Under the pieces are notes generated by a model. It made no database searches, was not told where the DNA came from, and was given only the letters and a program-made list of their open reading frames with translations. From the NCBI GenBank assembly GCA_964017235.1, contig OZ024929.1, forward strand, positions 25,851,464-25,915,463: a stretch of DNA of 64,000 nucleotides, given 5' to 3'. The position numbers were made by a program, and so were the translations under genes. Positions within the stretch are counted from its first letter, which is position 1. Every line of letters begins with the position of its first letter. This document shows positions 55,941 to 64,000 of this stretch, piece after piece. Source of the DNA: Sabellastarte sp. h YS-2021. Lineage: Eukaryota; Annelida; Polychaeta; Sabellida; Sabellidae.

Positions 55941-56290
55941 ATTGAGGAGATTTGTATATATGTACATAGTGTAAACAGTACATAATAAAAAAAAAATTAA
56001 GTGTGACGTGCTTCCTTCGGGAGGTTTATTTGCATTCTGGGACTGAACTCATCCCTCTCTTCCCCTACCTCTGCAAAAAGGGGGGGGGGCGACGTCGGTA
56101 TAACCCCGGGTAACCAGCTGCTGGCAAACCGACCATGGCCTTACAGGGTTTCCTGACCTTAAGGTCAACCCAGGCCTGGGCCTATAGGTCTCCTGACGAA
56201 GTCAGCCAAGACCATAGGCTAAAATTTGCTATTACTTGTGAGTTCACATAAGTCCCTAGTAACTTACCCGCCGACCAAGCGGTAGTTATT
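55941..56290 (+). other. 3-prime noncoding part of DIRS copy 3
   Basis: A-rich run at 55988-55997, a 10-base G run at 56080-56089, then sequence leading to the internal complementary region. Confidence 0.7.
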
Positions 56291-56389
56291 CAGCAATTGT
56301 CCATTGGATAGGATGTATTAACGCAATAAAATTGCAAATTTAATAAGTAAATTAAATTTTTATAAGTTAATACCCTATCCAATGGACAC
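56291..56389 (+). repeat. Internal complementary region of DIRS copy 3
   Basis: First half (56291-56334) is the reverse complement of the left outer edge: CAATTGTCCATTGGATAGGA and TGTATTAACGCAATAAAA. Second half (56351-56387) is the reverse complement of the right outer edge: AAATTTTTATAAGTTAATAC and CCTATCCAATGGAC. Together they template the joined ends, as the DIRS circularisation model requires. Confidence 0.95.
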
Positions 56390-56437
56390 ACAAGACCCTC
56401 CCACCGACACCGCTGTCAGCTTACTTCGGGTCTACCA

Positions 56438-56643
56438 GGTTTAGACAACGAAAAAGATGCTATGACGTCACTCTGTCTAGACAGGAAGGAAGTACGATGC
56501 GCCACCTTGCGAGTGCACAGTACTGGGACCAGCCGGCCGGTGGAGACATAGGACGTCTTTTTCTGGCGTTTGGCAGGCCGGTCTGCACTGACCGAATTAG
56601 CAATTGTCCATTGGATAGGGTATTAACTTATAAAAATTTAATT
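56438..56643 (+). repeat. Right inverted terminal repeat of DIRS copy 3
   Basis: Partner of 50475-50645. It contains an extra ~25 bp (TCTAGACAGGAAGGAAGTAC and following) not in the left repeat. Confidence 0.94.
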
Positions 56644-57754
56644 TACCTATTAAATTTACAATATTATAAAATATATAAAAAGTCAAAATTTCCGATTTTT
56701 TTTTTTTGCAGCTTCCTGGAGTAATATTTAATAGGTAATGGCCAGTGTTTAATTTGATACAACTCAAATTTGATACTGTGTAAAAATTTCCTAATTGTGT
56801 ATTAAATCAATCTGACTGTCAGCAATTTTCAGACAAGTGAATCTAAGAGACCAGTTGTACATTGTAAAGAAATACTTCCCAGAGTTCCTGATTTTAAGGT
56901 GAAGGTTAGTGATAATGTAAAAAATGTATTGTCAAAATAAGCTGTGTATTGAAAAAAGTTCTTTATGTAATCCAGACCTGAAGTCAAATCTTTAATTTTG
57001 TTGGTATTTCTTGTCACTGGATCACCTTCAGGGTGTTTGTACTGGCAGTCTTGTGGTAATGGCAGAACTTTGCTGATAGAGCTGCGCAGATAATAAGTTG
57101 ATCTAAATTACAACAAAAACAAATTGAGTAAGAACACTTGGAAATACTGGAGATATTCACCAGGCATTAATATCAGCTGTTTAGACTAATTACCTTGGAC
57201 AGAAAAATTAATTTCCTGTTAAGAATATAAAGTGTGTATTTTCTGCCCCTGTTCCACCAAAGGACTAAGCCCCGATCCTGTCCACGACCCTTAATCGTGG
57301 ACAGTCGGTGAGAAAAAAGGAAAAATGGGCGGGAATACTGAATCGGTATTAAAGCCTTGGATTAAGTTCAGATCGGCCTCAGGAAGCCTGAGGAGGCCCC
57401 ATGAGGCCCCACACAGTCCCCGACTGTTCTGCGACTAAGAACCGATTAAGCCATTTTTCTGGTCAGTTTGAACCACGATCTTGTCATAGACATACCGACT
57501 GGGTCCCTGGACGCCTCAGGCCTCCTGGGACTAAGCCCCGACTAAGTTGTGATTAAGTCCCGGCTTCCTCAGGCGTCCTAAGGCCTCCTCAGTGCTCCCC
57601 AGACCACGATGGCCAATTCTTGTTTTGCAAAATAACTGGATTTTCTGGGTATATATATAAATTCTGGGATGTAAGTATCATAACTTTTCTAGGAACAAAG
57701 CAGGATTCCACCTTTCAATGGAAGACAGCTTCAGCAACAATTTAGGGCTTTTTT
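56644..57754. other. No gene; includes a GC-rich patch
   Basis: 57240-57620 is unusually GC-rich, with repeated CCTCAGGCCTCC / GGAGGCC words and a stem-loop GTCCACGA-CCCTTAA-TCGTGGAC (57279-57302). Not assigned to any family. Confidence 0.5.
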
Positions 57755-60080
57755 AGTTTTTACCCCACAGCCCTTCAGGGCTGTCGGGGTATTGTTTTCA
57801 CCCATGGTGTCCGGATGGGCGGGCGGGCGGGCGTCCGGGCGGGCGGCGGGAAATAGTTTGTCCGGGCTGTATCTCAGAAACCGTAAGGTGTAGGAAGTTG
57901 ATACTTGGTTAGGGGGTGTAGGTGTCATGGTCTGACCTTGATTTGACCTTTGACCTTGCTGTAGTGACCTTGACCTATAAAATGTTCTCCGGGCTATATC
58001 TCGGAAACTGTAAGGTGTGGGAAGTTGATATTTGGTAGGGACATTGGTTAGGGGGTGTAGGTGTGCAACGTCATGGTGTGACCTTGATTTGACCTTTGAC
58101 CTTGCCGTAGTGGCCTTGAGTTTGAAAATCTTGTCCGGGCTATATCTCAGAAAATGTAAGGTGTAGGAAGTTGATACTTGGTAGGGATATTGGTTAGGGG
58201 GTGTAGGTGTGCAACGCCATGGTCTGACCTTGATTTGACCTTTGACCTTGCTGTAGTGACCTTGACCTATAAAATGTTCTCCGGGCTATATCTCGGAAAC
58301 TGTAAGGTGTGGGAAGTTGATATTTGGTAGGGACATTGGCTAGGGGGTGTAGGTGTGCAACGACATAGTGTGACCTTGATTTGACCTTTGACCTTGCCGT
58401 AGTGACCTTGAACTATAAAATCTTGTCCGGGCTATATCTCAGAAACCGTAAGGTGTAGGAAGTTGATATTTGGTAGGGACATTGGTTAGGGGGTGTAGGT
58501 GTGCAACGTCATGGTGTGACCTTGATTTGACCTTTGACCTTGCCGTAGTGACCTTGAGTTTGAAAATCTTGTCCGGGCTATATCTCGGAAACTGTAAGGT
58601 GTAGGAAGTTGATACTTGGTAGGGACATTGGTTAGGGGGTGTAGTTGTGCAACGTCATAGTCTGACCTTGATTTGACCTTTGACCTTGCCGTAGTGACCT
58701 TGACCTATAAAATCTTGTCCGGGCTATATCTCGGAAACTGTCAGGTGTAAGAAGTTGATATTTGGTAGTGACATTGGTTAGGGGGTGTAGGTGTGCAGCA
58801 TCATGGTGTGACCTTGATTTGACCTTTGACCTTGCCATAGTGACCTTGACGTATAAAATCTTGTCAGGGCTATATCTCGGAAACCGTAAGGTGTAGGAAG
58901 TTGATACTTGGTAGGGACATTGGTTAGGGGCTATAGGTGTGTATTATCATGGTGTGACCTTAATTTGACCTTTTACCTTGTCCTAGTGACCTTGAACTAT
59001 AAAATCTTGTCCGGGCTATATCTCAGAAACCGTAAGGTGTAGGAAGTTGATATTTGGTAGGGACATTGGTTAGGGGGTGTAGGTGTGCAACGTCATGGTG
59101 TGACCTTGATTTGACCTTTGACCTTGCCGTAGTGACCTTGAGTTTGAAAATCTTGTCCGGGCTATATCTCGGAAACTGTAAGGTGTAGGAAGTTGATACT
59201 TGGTAGGGACATTGGTTAGGGGGTGTAGTTGTGCAACGTCATAGTCTGACCTTGATTTGACCTTTGACCTTGCCGTAGTGACCTTGACCTATAAAATCTT
59301 GTCCGGGCTATATCTCGGAAACTGTCAGGTGTAAGAAGTTGATATTTGGTAGTGACATTGGTTAGGGGGTGTAGGTGTGCAGCATCATGGTGTGACCTTG
59401 ATTTGACCTTTGACCTTGCCATAGTGACCTTGACGTATAAAATCTTGTCAGGGCTATATCTCGGAAACCGTAAGGTGTAGGAAGTTGATACTTGGTAGGG
59501 ACATTGGTTAGGGGCTATAGGTGTGTATTATCATGGTGTGACCTTAATTTGACCTTTTACCTTGTCCTAGTGACCTTGACCTTTAAAATCTTCATGGACC
59601 TTTGGGTCTGTCTTTTGATGCAGATTAAGCAAAAGTCATATTAGAATTTATTAAGAATTTTACTTTCATAACTTCCCATTGTAAGAGATAGAATTTCATC
59701 AAGTGAGCCACAGATTTTGCTCCAACACCACAATAAGCATTCATTAAATGTATTACCACTTCTGTATGCATGGTAATATTCAAACCATCTAAACCATAAT
59801 TCGGCCATGCAGATGTAGATAAAGAGTGTTGAATTTTAGTTTACTGATTAATGCTGTCATCTTGTTATTAAATTATCTTGTTTTAATACTTCATCTTTAT
59901 ACGCATTATCTTTCTTTTAAACATTATTTCTCCATTTAAACATTGTTTGGACCTTTATATAACTGACAGTGCTCTGAAAGTATCCTGAAGTTTGTACTGG
60001 TACAGTACTTCTATATCTCATGGTGTTGAAAATATTTCCCAAGGCTGTGGGGTACGGGCATCTCTGATGCTATTTTTATT
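57755..60080 (-). mobile_element. Helitron-like (HINE-like) element I
   Basis: The left end has a strong hairpin TACCCCACAGCCC-TTCA-GGGCTGTcGGGGTA (57761-57791, one bulge). The right end carries a copy of one arm (GGCTGTGGGGTA, 60043-60054) and a GGGCATCTCTGATGC stretch. Orientation is therefore minus, with the hairpin as the 3-prime end. The interior is a ~146-bp array plus a unique part. It lies immediately upstream of the Harbinger transposase remnant. Confidence 0.72.
57840..59590 (+). repeat. ~146-bp tandem array, about 12 copies, with a recent 584-bp duplication
   Basis: Units hold CCGGGCTATATCTCGGAAAC, GTAAGGTGTAGGAAGTTGAT, GGTTAGGGGGTGTAGGTGTG and TGACCTTGATTTGACCTTTG. Blocks 58403-58986 and 58987-59570 are nearly identical four-unit repeats (offset 584 bp), a recent tandem duplication or an assembly artefact. 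Confidence 0.95.
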
Positions 60081-60095
60081 CAGTTACATATACTG

Positions 60096-61862
60096 ATGTA
60101 TTTGCTATTTCTACGTCGACCACAGCAACCACCACCAGCAGCACCTCCACTACCACCACCAGCCAGACAGAGACCTAGAAGAAGGCACAACATGTGGGTC
60201 AGGCCATGGCTACTACAGAGAGAGGAGAGGGGGGCCTACCACAACATTATGGCTGACCTGTATGCCACAGACATTCCAGGATTCACCAATTTCATGAGGA
60301 TGACCCCAGAATTCTTTGAAATGATAAAGACCAGACTGGAACCATGTGTAGCCTGGCAGGCCACCAACTACAGAGCTCTAATCAGTGTTGGGGAAAAGTT
60401 AGCCCTCACCATCAGATATCTGGCCACTGGAGAGTCATACACATCATTATCCTGTCAGTTCAGGGTTGACAGATCCACCATTTCCAAGTTTCTACCAGAG
60501 GTCTGCAGGGCCATCCAGGATGAGTTGACCAGAGAGTACCTCAGATGCCCTACTACTCCATATGAGTGGAAAGAACTGGAAACAGAATTCAGGATCAGGT
60601 GGAATGTTCCACATGCCCTGGGACCCCTTGATGGCAAGCATGTGGCCCTGAAGAAACCCAAGAACTCTGGAGCCCTCTACCACAAATATAAGGGATTCTT
60701 TTCAATAGTAATGTTGGCCTTGGTTGATGGACAGTACAAGTTCAGATGAGTGGATGTGGGTACAGCTGGATCTTGCTCAGATGTCCAGATATTTAGTACC
60801 TGTCACCTGAAGAAGAAGATTGATGATGGCAGCATAGGCTTCCCTGACCCAGCACCTATAACCCAGGGTGGTCGAGATGTCCCCTGCTTCATCCTGGCAG
60901 ATGATGCGTTTGCCCTGAAGACCTGGCTGATGAAACCCTATGGCAGAAGGATGTTAACTAGCGAGGAAAGGATTGCCAACTACAGAATATCAAGGGGCAG
61001 GAGAGTTGTTGAGAACGCTTTTGGCATCCTGGTTTCAAGAGATTTAGAGTCATGATGACCACTATTGAACTACCCCCAAAAACAGTCAGGGATGTGGTCT
61101 TGACCTGTGTGGTTCTGCACAACATACTGAGAAGCCAGTATCAAGGTCAACATGGTGGTCAACAGCCTGGTGGTGATGATTAGTGCTGGGAGATCGCTTG
61201 GATTTTCCGTGTCGATGTTCGTATCGGACATTTGTAACCAAACTTCGAACATTTCCAATTATGGAGTCGAAGTGTAAAAAAGACAGATAAAATATTAATA
61301 TTAAATTATATGAAGTAAAATACACACAAGTTACCACAAATATGACCAAAATATAATCTAAAAGCCATTCACAGACGTCTCCCTCACTAACAGACTATGC
61401 TTGATGTATCCTCACTTGTGATTGGCTGATTTTATGATTACCTTGACAACAGTTGGAAAACCCCAAGGTGTTTCTATTTACGTTATTTTTATTGCATTCA
61501 CGGCTAGTTTTGTGATTTTAACTGATGGATATTTCAGATTTTTACAAAATATTATTAAGGTTAGCATTTTATTGTGACCAAAAGGCTGCAAAGAAATGGA
61601 TTTAGCAAATATCGGTTTTACTTCAATTTTACCGATCATTGATTGGCAATGAGCCAGCGAGCGATAATACCGAAGTTTGCGAACATCGTCCCAGCACTAG
61701 TGATGATGATGATGATGTGCCTGGTGATGGTCGGTTGATTAGTGGTGCTGCTGATTGTGGTCGCGATAGAAACCCTGCCAGAGAAGCCAAAAGACTGAGG
61801 GATTACCTCAAGGACTACTTCAATAATGAGGGAGCAGTGGCCTGGCAAGATGGCAGAATATA
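60096..61862 (+). pseudogene. PIF/Harbinger transposase (HARBI1-like), broken by a stop, a frameshift and a hAT insertion
   Basis: DDE transposase that would cut and paste the element. Visible in order: Pro/Gln-rich start, MWVRPWLLQREERGAYHN, FRVDRSTISKFLPEVCRAIQ (helix-turn-helix-like), PLDGKHV (first Asp), VDVGTAGSCSD (second), ADDAFALKTWL, RRVVENAFGIL (Glu), then VVLHNILRSQ. The C-terminal REAKRLRDYLKDYFNNEGAV lies past an inserted MITE. Damage: TGA at 60747-60749 where family members have Trp (TGG); a 2-bp duplication after GGTTTCAAG near 61037, shifting frame before FRVMMTT; and a 519-bp hAT MITE at 61181-61699. The coding start is uncertain because an exon junction may lie just upstream. 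Inactive. Confidence 0.93.
61181..61699. mobile_element. hAT-type MITE inserted in the Harbinger transposase
   Basis: 519 bp, inverted ends TAGTGCTGGGA and TCCCAGCACTA, perfect 8-bp target duplication GTGATGAT (61173-61180, 61700-61707). Its removal joins the two parts of the transposase C-terminus. Ends resemble the MITE at 6477-6834 (TAGTGCTG). Confidence 0.95.
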
Positions 61863-61969
61863 ACTGCTACTGCAGTAACCAGTCCTTTTCAGGACTACTA
61901 AATATTCCAAAAACAATTAATGAGCTGGATAAAGCAATCCCATGGATTTTAACCCAACCATTACCAAAC

Positions 61970-62575
61970 ATAAGTCACCAAACCAACAAACAGACAAACC
62001 CAATGTCCAACATAATTCCCACAAATAACAGACAAATGCAATGTCAATCATAAGTCACCCAACCAACAAACAAACAAACAGACAAACCCAATGCCCAACA
62101 TAATTCCCACAAAAAACAAACAGACAAACTCAATGCCAAATATAAGTCACCCGACCAACAAACAGACAAACCCAATGCCAACATAAGTCACCCAACCAAC
62201 AAACAGACAAACCCAATGCCAAACATAACTTGCTAAATGGAAAAGATATTGCATATATTTTGAAAGCTACACCCTAATTTCACTTACATTTGGTTTTTAT
62301 TCTGGAAAAATAACCGAAACTGAAAGTTTTTCCTTTATTGCAAATCTCAAAATTAATTTTTTTTATTCCACTTCAAGAAAATTTAGAAAATATAACCACC
62401 CAAATGGTTCTCTTTACAGTATGGTTTATCTGTCTGTTGGTTGTGGGGACTTATGTTTGCAAATTTGTTTGTCAGTTTGTTGGTTGGGGGTTAGGTTTGC
62501 TATTGTGTTTGTTAGTTTGTTGGTTGGGGGGTTATGTTTGGTATTGGGTTTGTCTGTTTGTTGGTTGGTGGCTAT
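61970..62575. repeat. Inverted minisatellite between the two Harbinger genes
   Basis: Left arm (61970-62230): about six ~40-bp units with CCAACAAACAGACAAACCCA and ATGCCAAACATAAGTCACC. Right arm (62425-62575): the same unit inverted (GGGTTTGTCTGTTTGTTGGT). AAAGCAATCCCATGGATTTT occurs on each side (about 61932 and 62641) in direct orientation. The hydrophobic open frame at 62338-62835 is the inverted repeat read in one frame. Confidence 0.85.
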
Positions 62576-62953
62576 GTGATAACGTAATATCTTTTAACTC
62601 TAGGGATGGTGTCAGTGTTGGACTTTTTTATTACAGATTTAAAGCAATCCCATGGATTTTAAACTACAAATGGGCAGATTGTTGGCCATATTGGGAGTTT
62701 ATTTATCTTTTTTTTTCTATGTGGCCTTCTGTTGTTATGTGTATTACCATGGGTTATTTGTTTCATGTTTGGGGTGGTGTGGCTTTTTTTTTCTTTTTTT
62801 TTTTTGTTTTGTTTTGTGATAAGTATTTGTACTGAACTGTTATGTTTTGGGAGTGGAATGTGAACAACTTGCAGCTTAAAAATTGTTTTTGGAAGATTTG
62901 GGCGGCCCTGAAAAGGGCCTATGGCGGGTACGAGACCCACCCGGACTGGTTGG
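62576..62953. other. 3-prime flank of the MADF-like gene, no gene seen
   Basis: T-rich runs (62787-62815) and unique sequence; no coding features. Confidence 0.5.
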
Positions 62954-64000
62954 CTACTGAGGAGGCTGCTGCTGTTGAGGCGGTGCTGTGGTGGTGATGG
63001 TGTAGAGCTGCTGCTGTGGCTGCTGAGGCTGCTCAATGATCTGTGTTGTTGTTAGATCTGGTAGCTGGCTTAGGATTATTCCACTTAAGTTGTGTCTGCT
63101 GCCCTTGTCCTGTACTGTGACCACTGATGGAGGGTTTCCAAAGCCAATGGGGCTGGGTGTGTAGTAGACGTAACTGCTGGAACTGCTGCCTGCTGCTGCC
63201 TGGGTGGAACTAGACGCCTGTTGAGTGGTTGTTGGCAGTATCCCGACCTTCTGTGACTCTCTGGCAATAGTGGCTGATCTCTTGGGTAGTACTTGACGTC
63301 TATGAGTGTTCTTTACTGCTTCAATGTCTCTAAAAATCCTGCCCTTGAGGTCCTCAAACTCCTCTTGGGTCATCTTTGCAACCTCTCATGCCACGTAGTC
63401 AAAGAAGGGCTGCCTGTCTGACTTCTGCAGGAAACCTGAGATCAATGTCCTCATCTGGTCAAAGTGCTCGAGTATCTTGGAATCTGTGGAAACTGGTGTA
63501 GATGTAAGTATTGGTTGACTCCTACTCTCAGTCAGGACACTGGACTCAAGATGTTCTGTATCAGTAGTAGATCCACGCGATTCTTCATGCCTGCTGGTGT
63601 TGGGACTGGCCTCGAACCCAGAACTTCTGTTGGCCCCCCTTGCATCTGATGTGGGTCTTAAGGAAACCCATCTGCTGGTAGACCCAGGACTGTCTCTTGG
63701 TCATCTCCCTTGGGGCTTGGCCAGACTGTAGCTTGTAGAGCTTGCCATAACGAGTTCTCTGTGACTCAAACCACCTTCTGACATCAAAGGGCTGGAGCTT
63801 CAGTTCTGCAGAGATTTCTGTCCAGAGAGCCTCCTTCCTCTGTCTGTCGTGGAATCGTCCATGCTCCTTGTCGTACAGCTCTGGGTGCTCCTTCACAAAC
63901 TCAACAATGGCATTTTCTTGGCTGTAAGTGAATGTAGCACAGACCCTGGCTCTCTTGGCTGCTGAGTGGCACTCTGATTCTTCCTCACACCTCTCATCTT
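62954..64000 (-). pseudogene. PIF/Harbinger accessory MADF/Myb-like DNA-binding protein (runs off right edge, broken)
   Basis: In Harbinger elements the second protein is a Myb/MADF-type DNA-binding factor that brings the transposase to the ends. Here the minus strand encodes a MADF-like domain: FTYSQENAIVEFVKEHPELY, KEALWTEISAELKL, VRRWFESQRTRYGKLYKL and RQSWVYQQMGFLKTHI. The reading extends upstream past 63896 to the window edge. Near 63640 the frame shifts, and the continuation (STPVSTDSKILEHFDQMRTL, FLQKSDRQPFFDYVA) meets an in-frame TGA at 63386-63388. It then runs on (MTQEEFEDLKGRIFRDIEAV, Gln-rich C-terminus) to the stop at 62954. It faces the transposase tail-to-tail, as in the family. 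Confidence 0.85.

Larger units (their letters stand above)
50475..56643 (+). mobile_element. DIRS-like retrotransposon, copy 3 (decayed, complete ends)
   Basis: Plus-strand element with inverted terminal repeats (50475-50645, 56438-56643), a repeat-rich leader, broken RT/RNase H and recombinase genes, and an internal complementary region (56291-56389) matching both outer edges. Left edge ATTTTATTGCGTTAATAC and right edge GTATTAACTTATAAAAATTT are the family edges seen in copies 1 and 2. This is the diagnostic DIRS arrangement. No Gag gene was recognised. Confidence 0.94.

Noticed and set aside
58632-59422. Two identical 68-residue open frames suggesting a duplicated small gene
   Set aside because: They lie in the ~146-bp array and are identical because of the 584-bp block duplication.
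62338-62835. Open frame that looks like a hydrophobic multi-pass membrane protein
   Set aside because: It is the inverted minisatellite plus T-rich DNA read in one frame; the Leu/Val/Trp/Cys pattern follows the repeat unit.

Overview
This 64 kb window is AT-rich, intron-bearing animal DNA made almost entirely of transposable elements. It suggests a marine lophotrochozoan, most likely a mollusc. That is an inference from the mix of DIRS-like retrotransposons, tRNA-derived SINEs and many Helitron-like elements carrying tandem arrays; no single sequence proves the species.

The only host gene recognised with confidence is YEATS4 (GAS41) on the minus strand. Four internal coding exons lie at 19586-19705, 17639-17705, 10057-10151 and 6877-6969. 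They have consistent splice sites and reading phase and cover most of the YEATS domain. The first exon was not found and the last exons would lie beyond the left edge. Its introns are filled with transposons, including two DIRS elements, two Helitron-like elements and several hAT-type MITEs.

Layout: 1-5888 is a DIRS-like element (minus) with open Gag, RT/RNase H/methyltransferase-like and tyrosine recombinase frames. 5889-19705 is the YEATS4 exon region with nested transposons and a deleted DIRS copy (10897-14600). 20935-50470 is a mosaic of SINEs, LINE 3-prime fragments, MITEs and Helitron-like elements with nucleosome-length tandem repeats, and contains no recognisable gene. 50475-56643 is a third, decayed DIRS copy (plus) that still shows both inverted terminal repeats and the internal complementary region of its class. 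57755-60080 is a Helitron-like element with a ~146-bp array. 60096 to the right edge is a decayed PIF/Harbinger transposon: a transposase pseudogene (plus) facing a MADF/Myb-like accessory gene (minus), with a palindromic minisatellite between them.

The main pattern is architectural. At least four unrelated-looking sequence families (at 8.2, 14.8/22.6/49, 26.5/33.6 and 57.8 kb) share one plan: a 5-prime end holding a copy of one arm of a strong 3-prime hairpin, with a tandem array of 133-170 bp units between. This fits Helentron-type non-autonomous elements (HINE/pearl-like). Two further families (26.7/41 kb and 38-41 kb) end like canonical Helitrons, with a hairpin followed by CTAG. Several arrays repeat sequences resembling nuclear-receptor or YY1 binding sites. 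The most intact DIRS copy has a 3.1-kb open frame, with a cysteine-rich head and a recombinase tail, overlapping nearly all of the RT frame.
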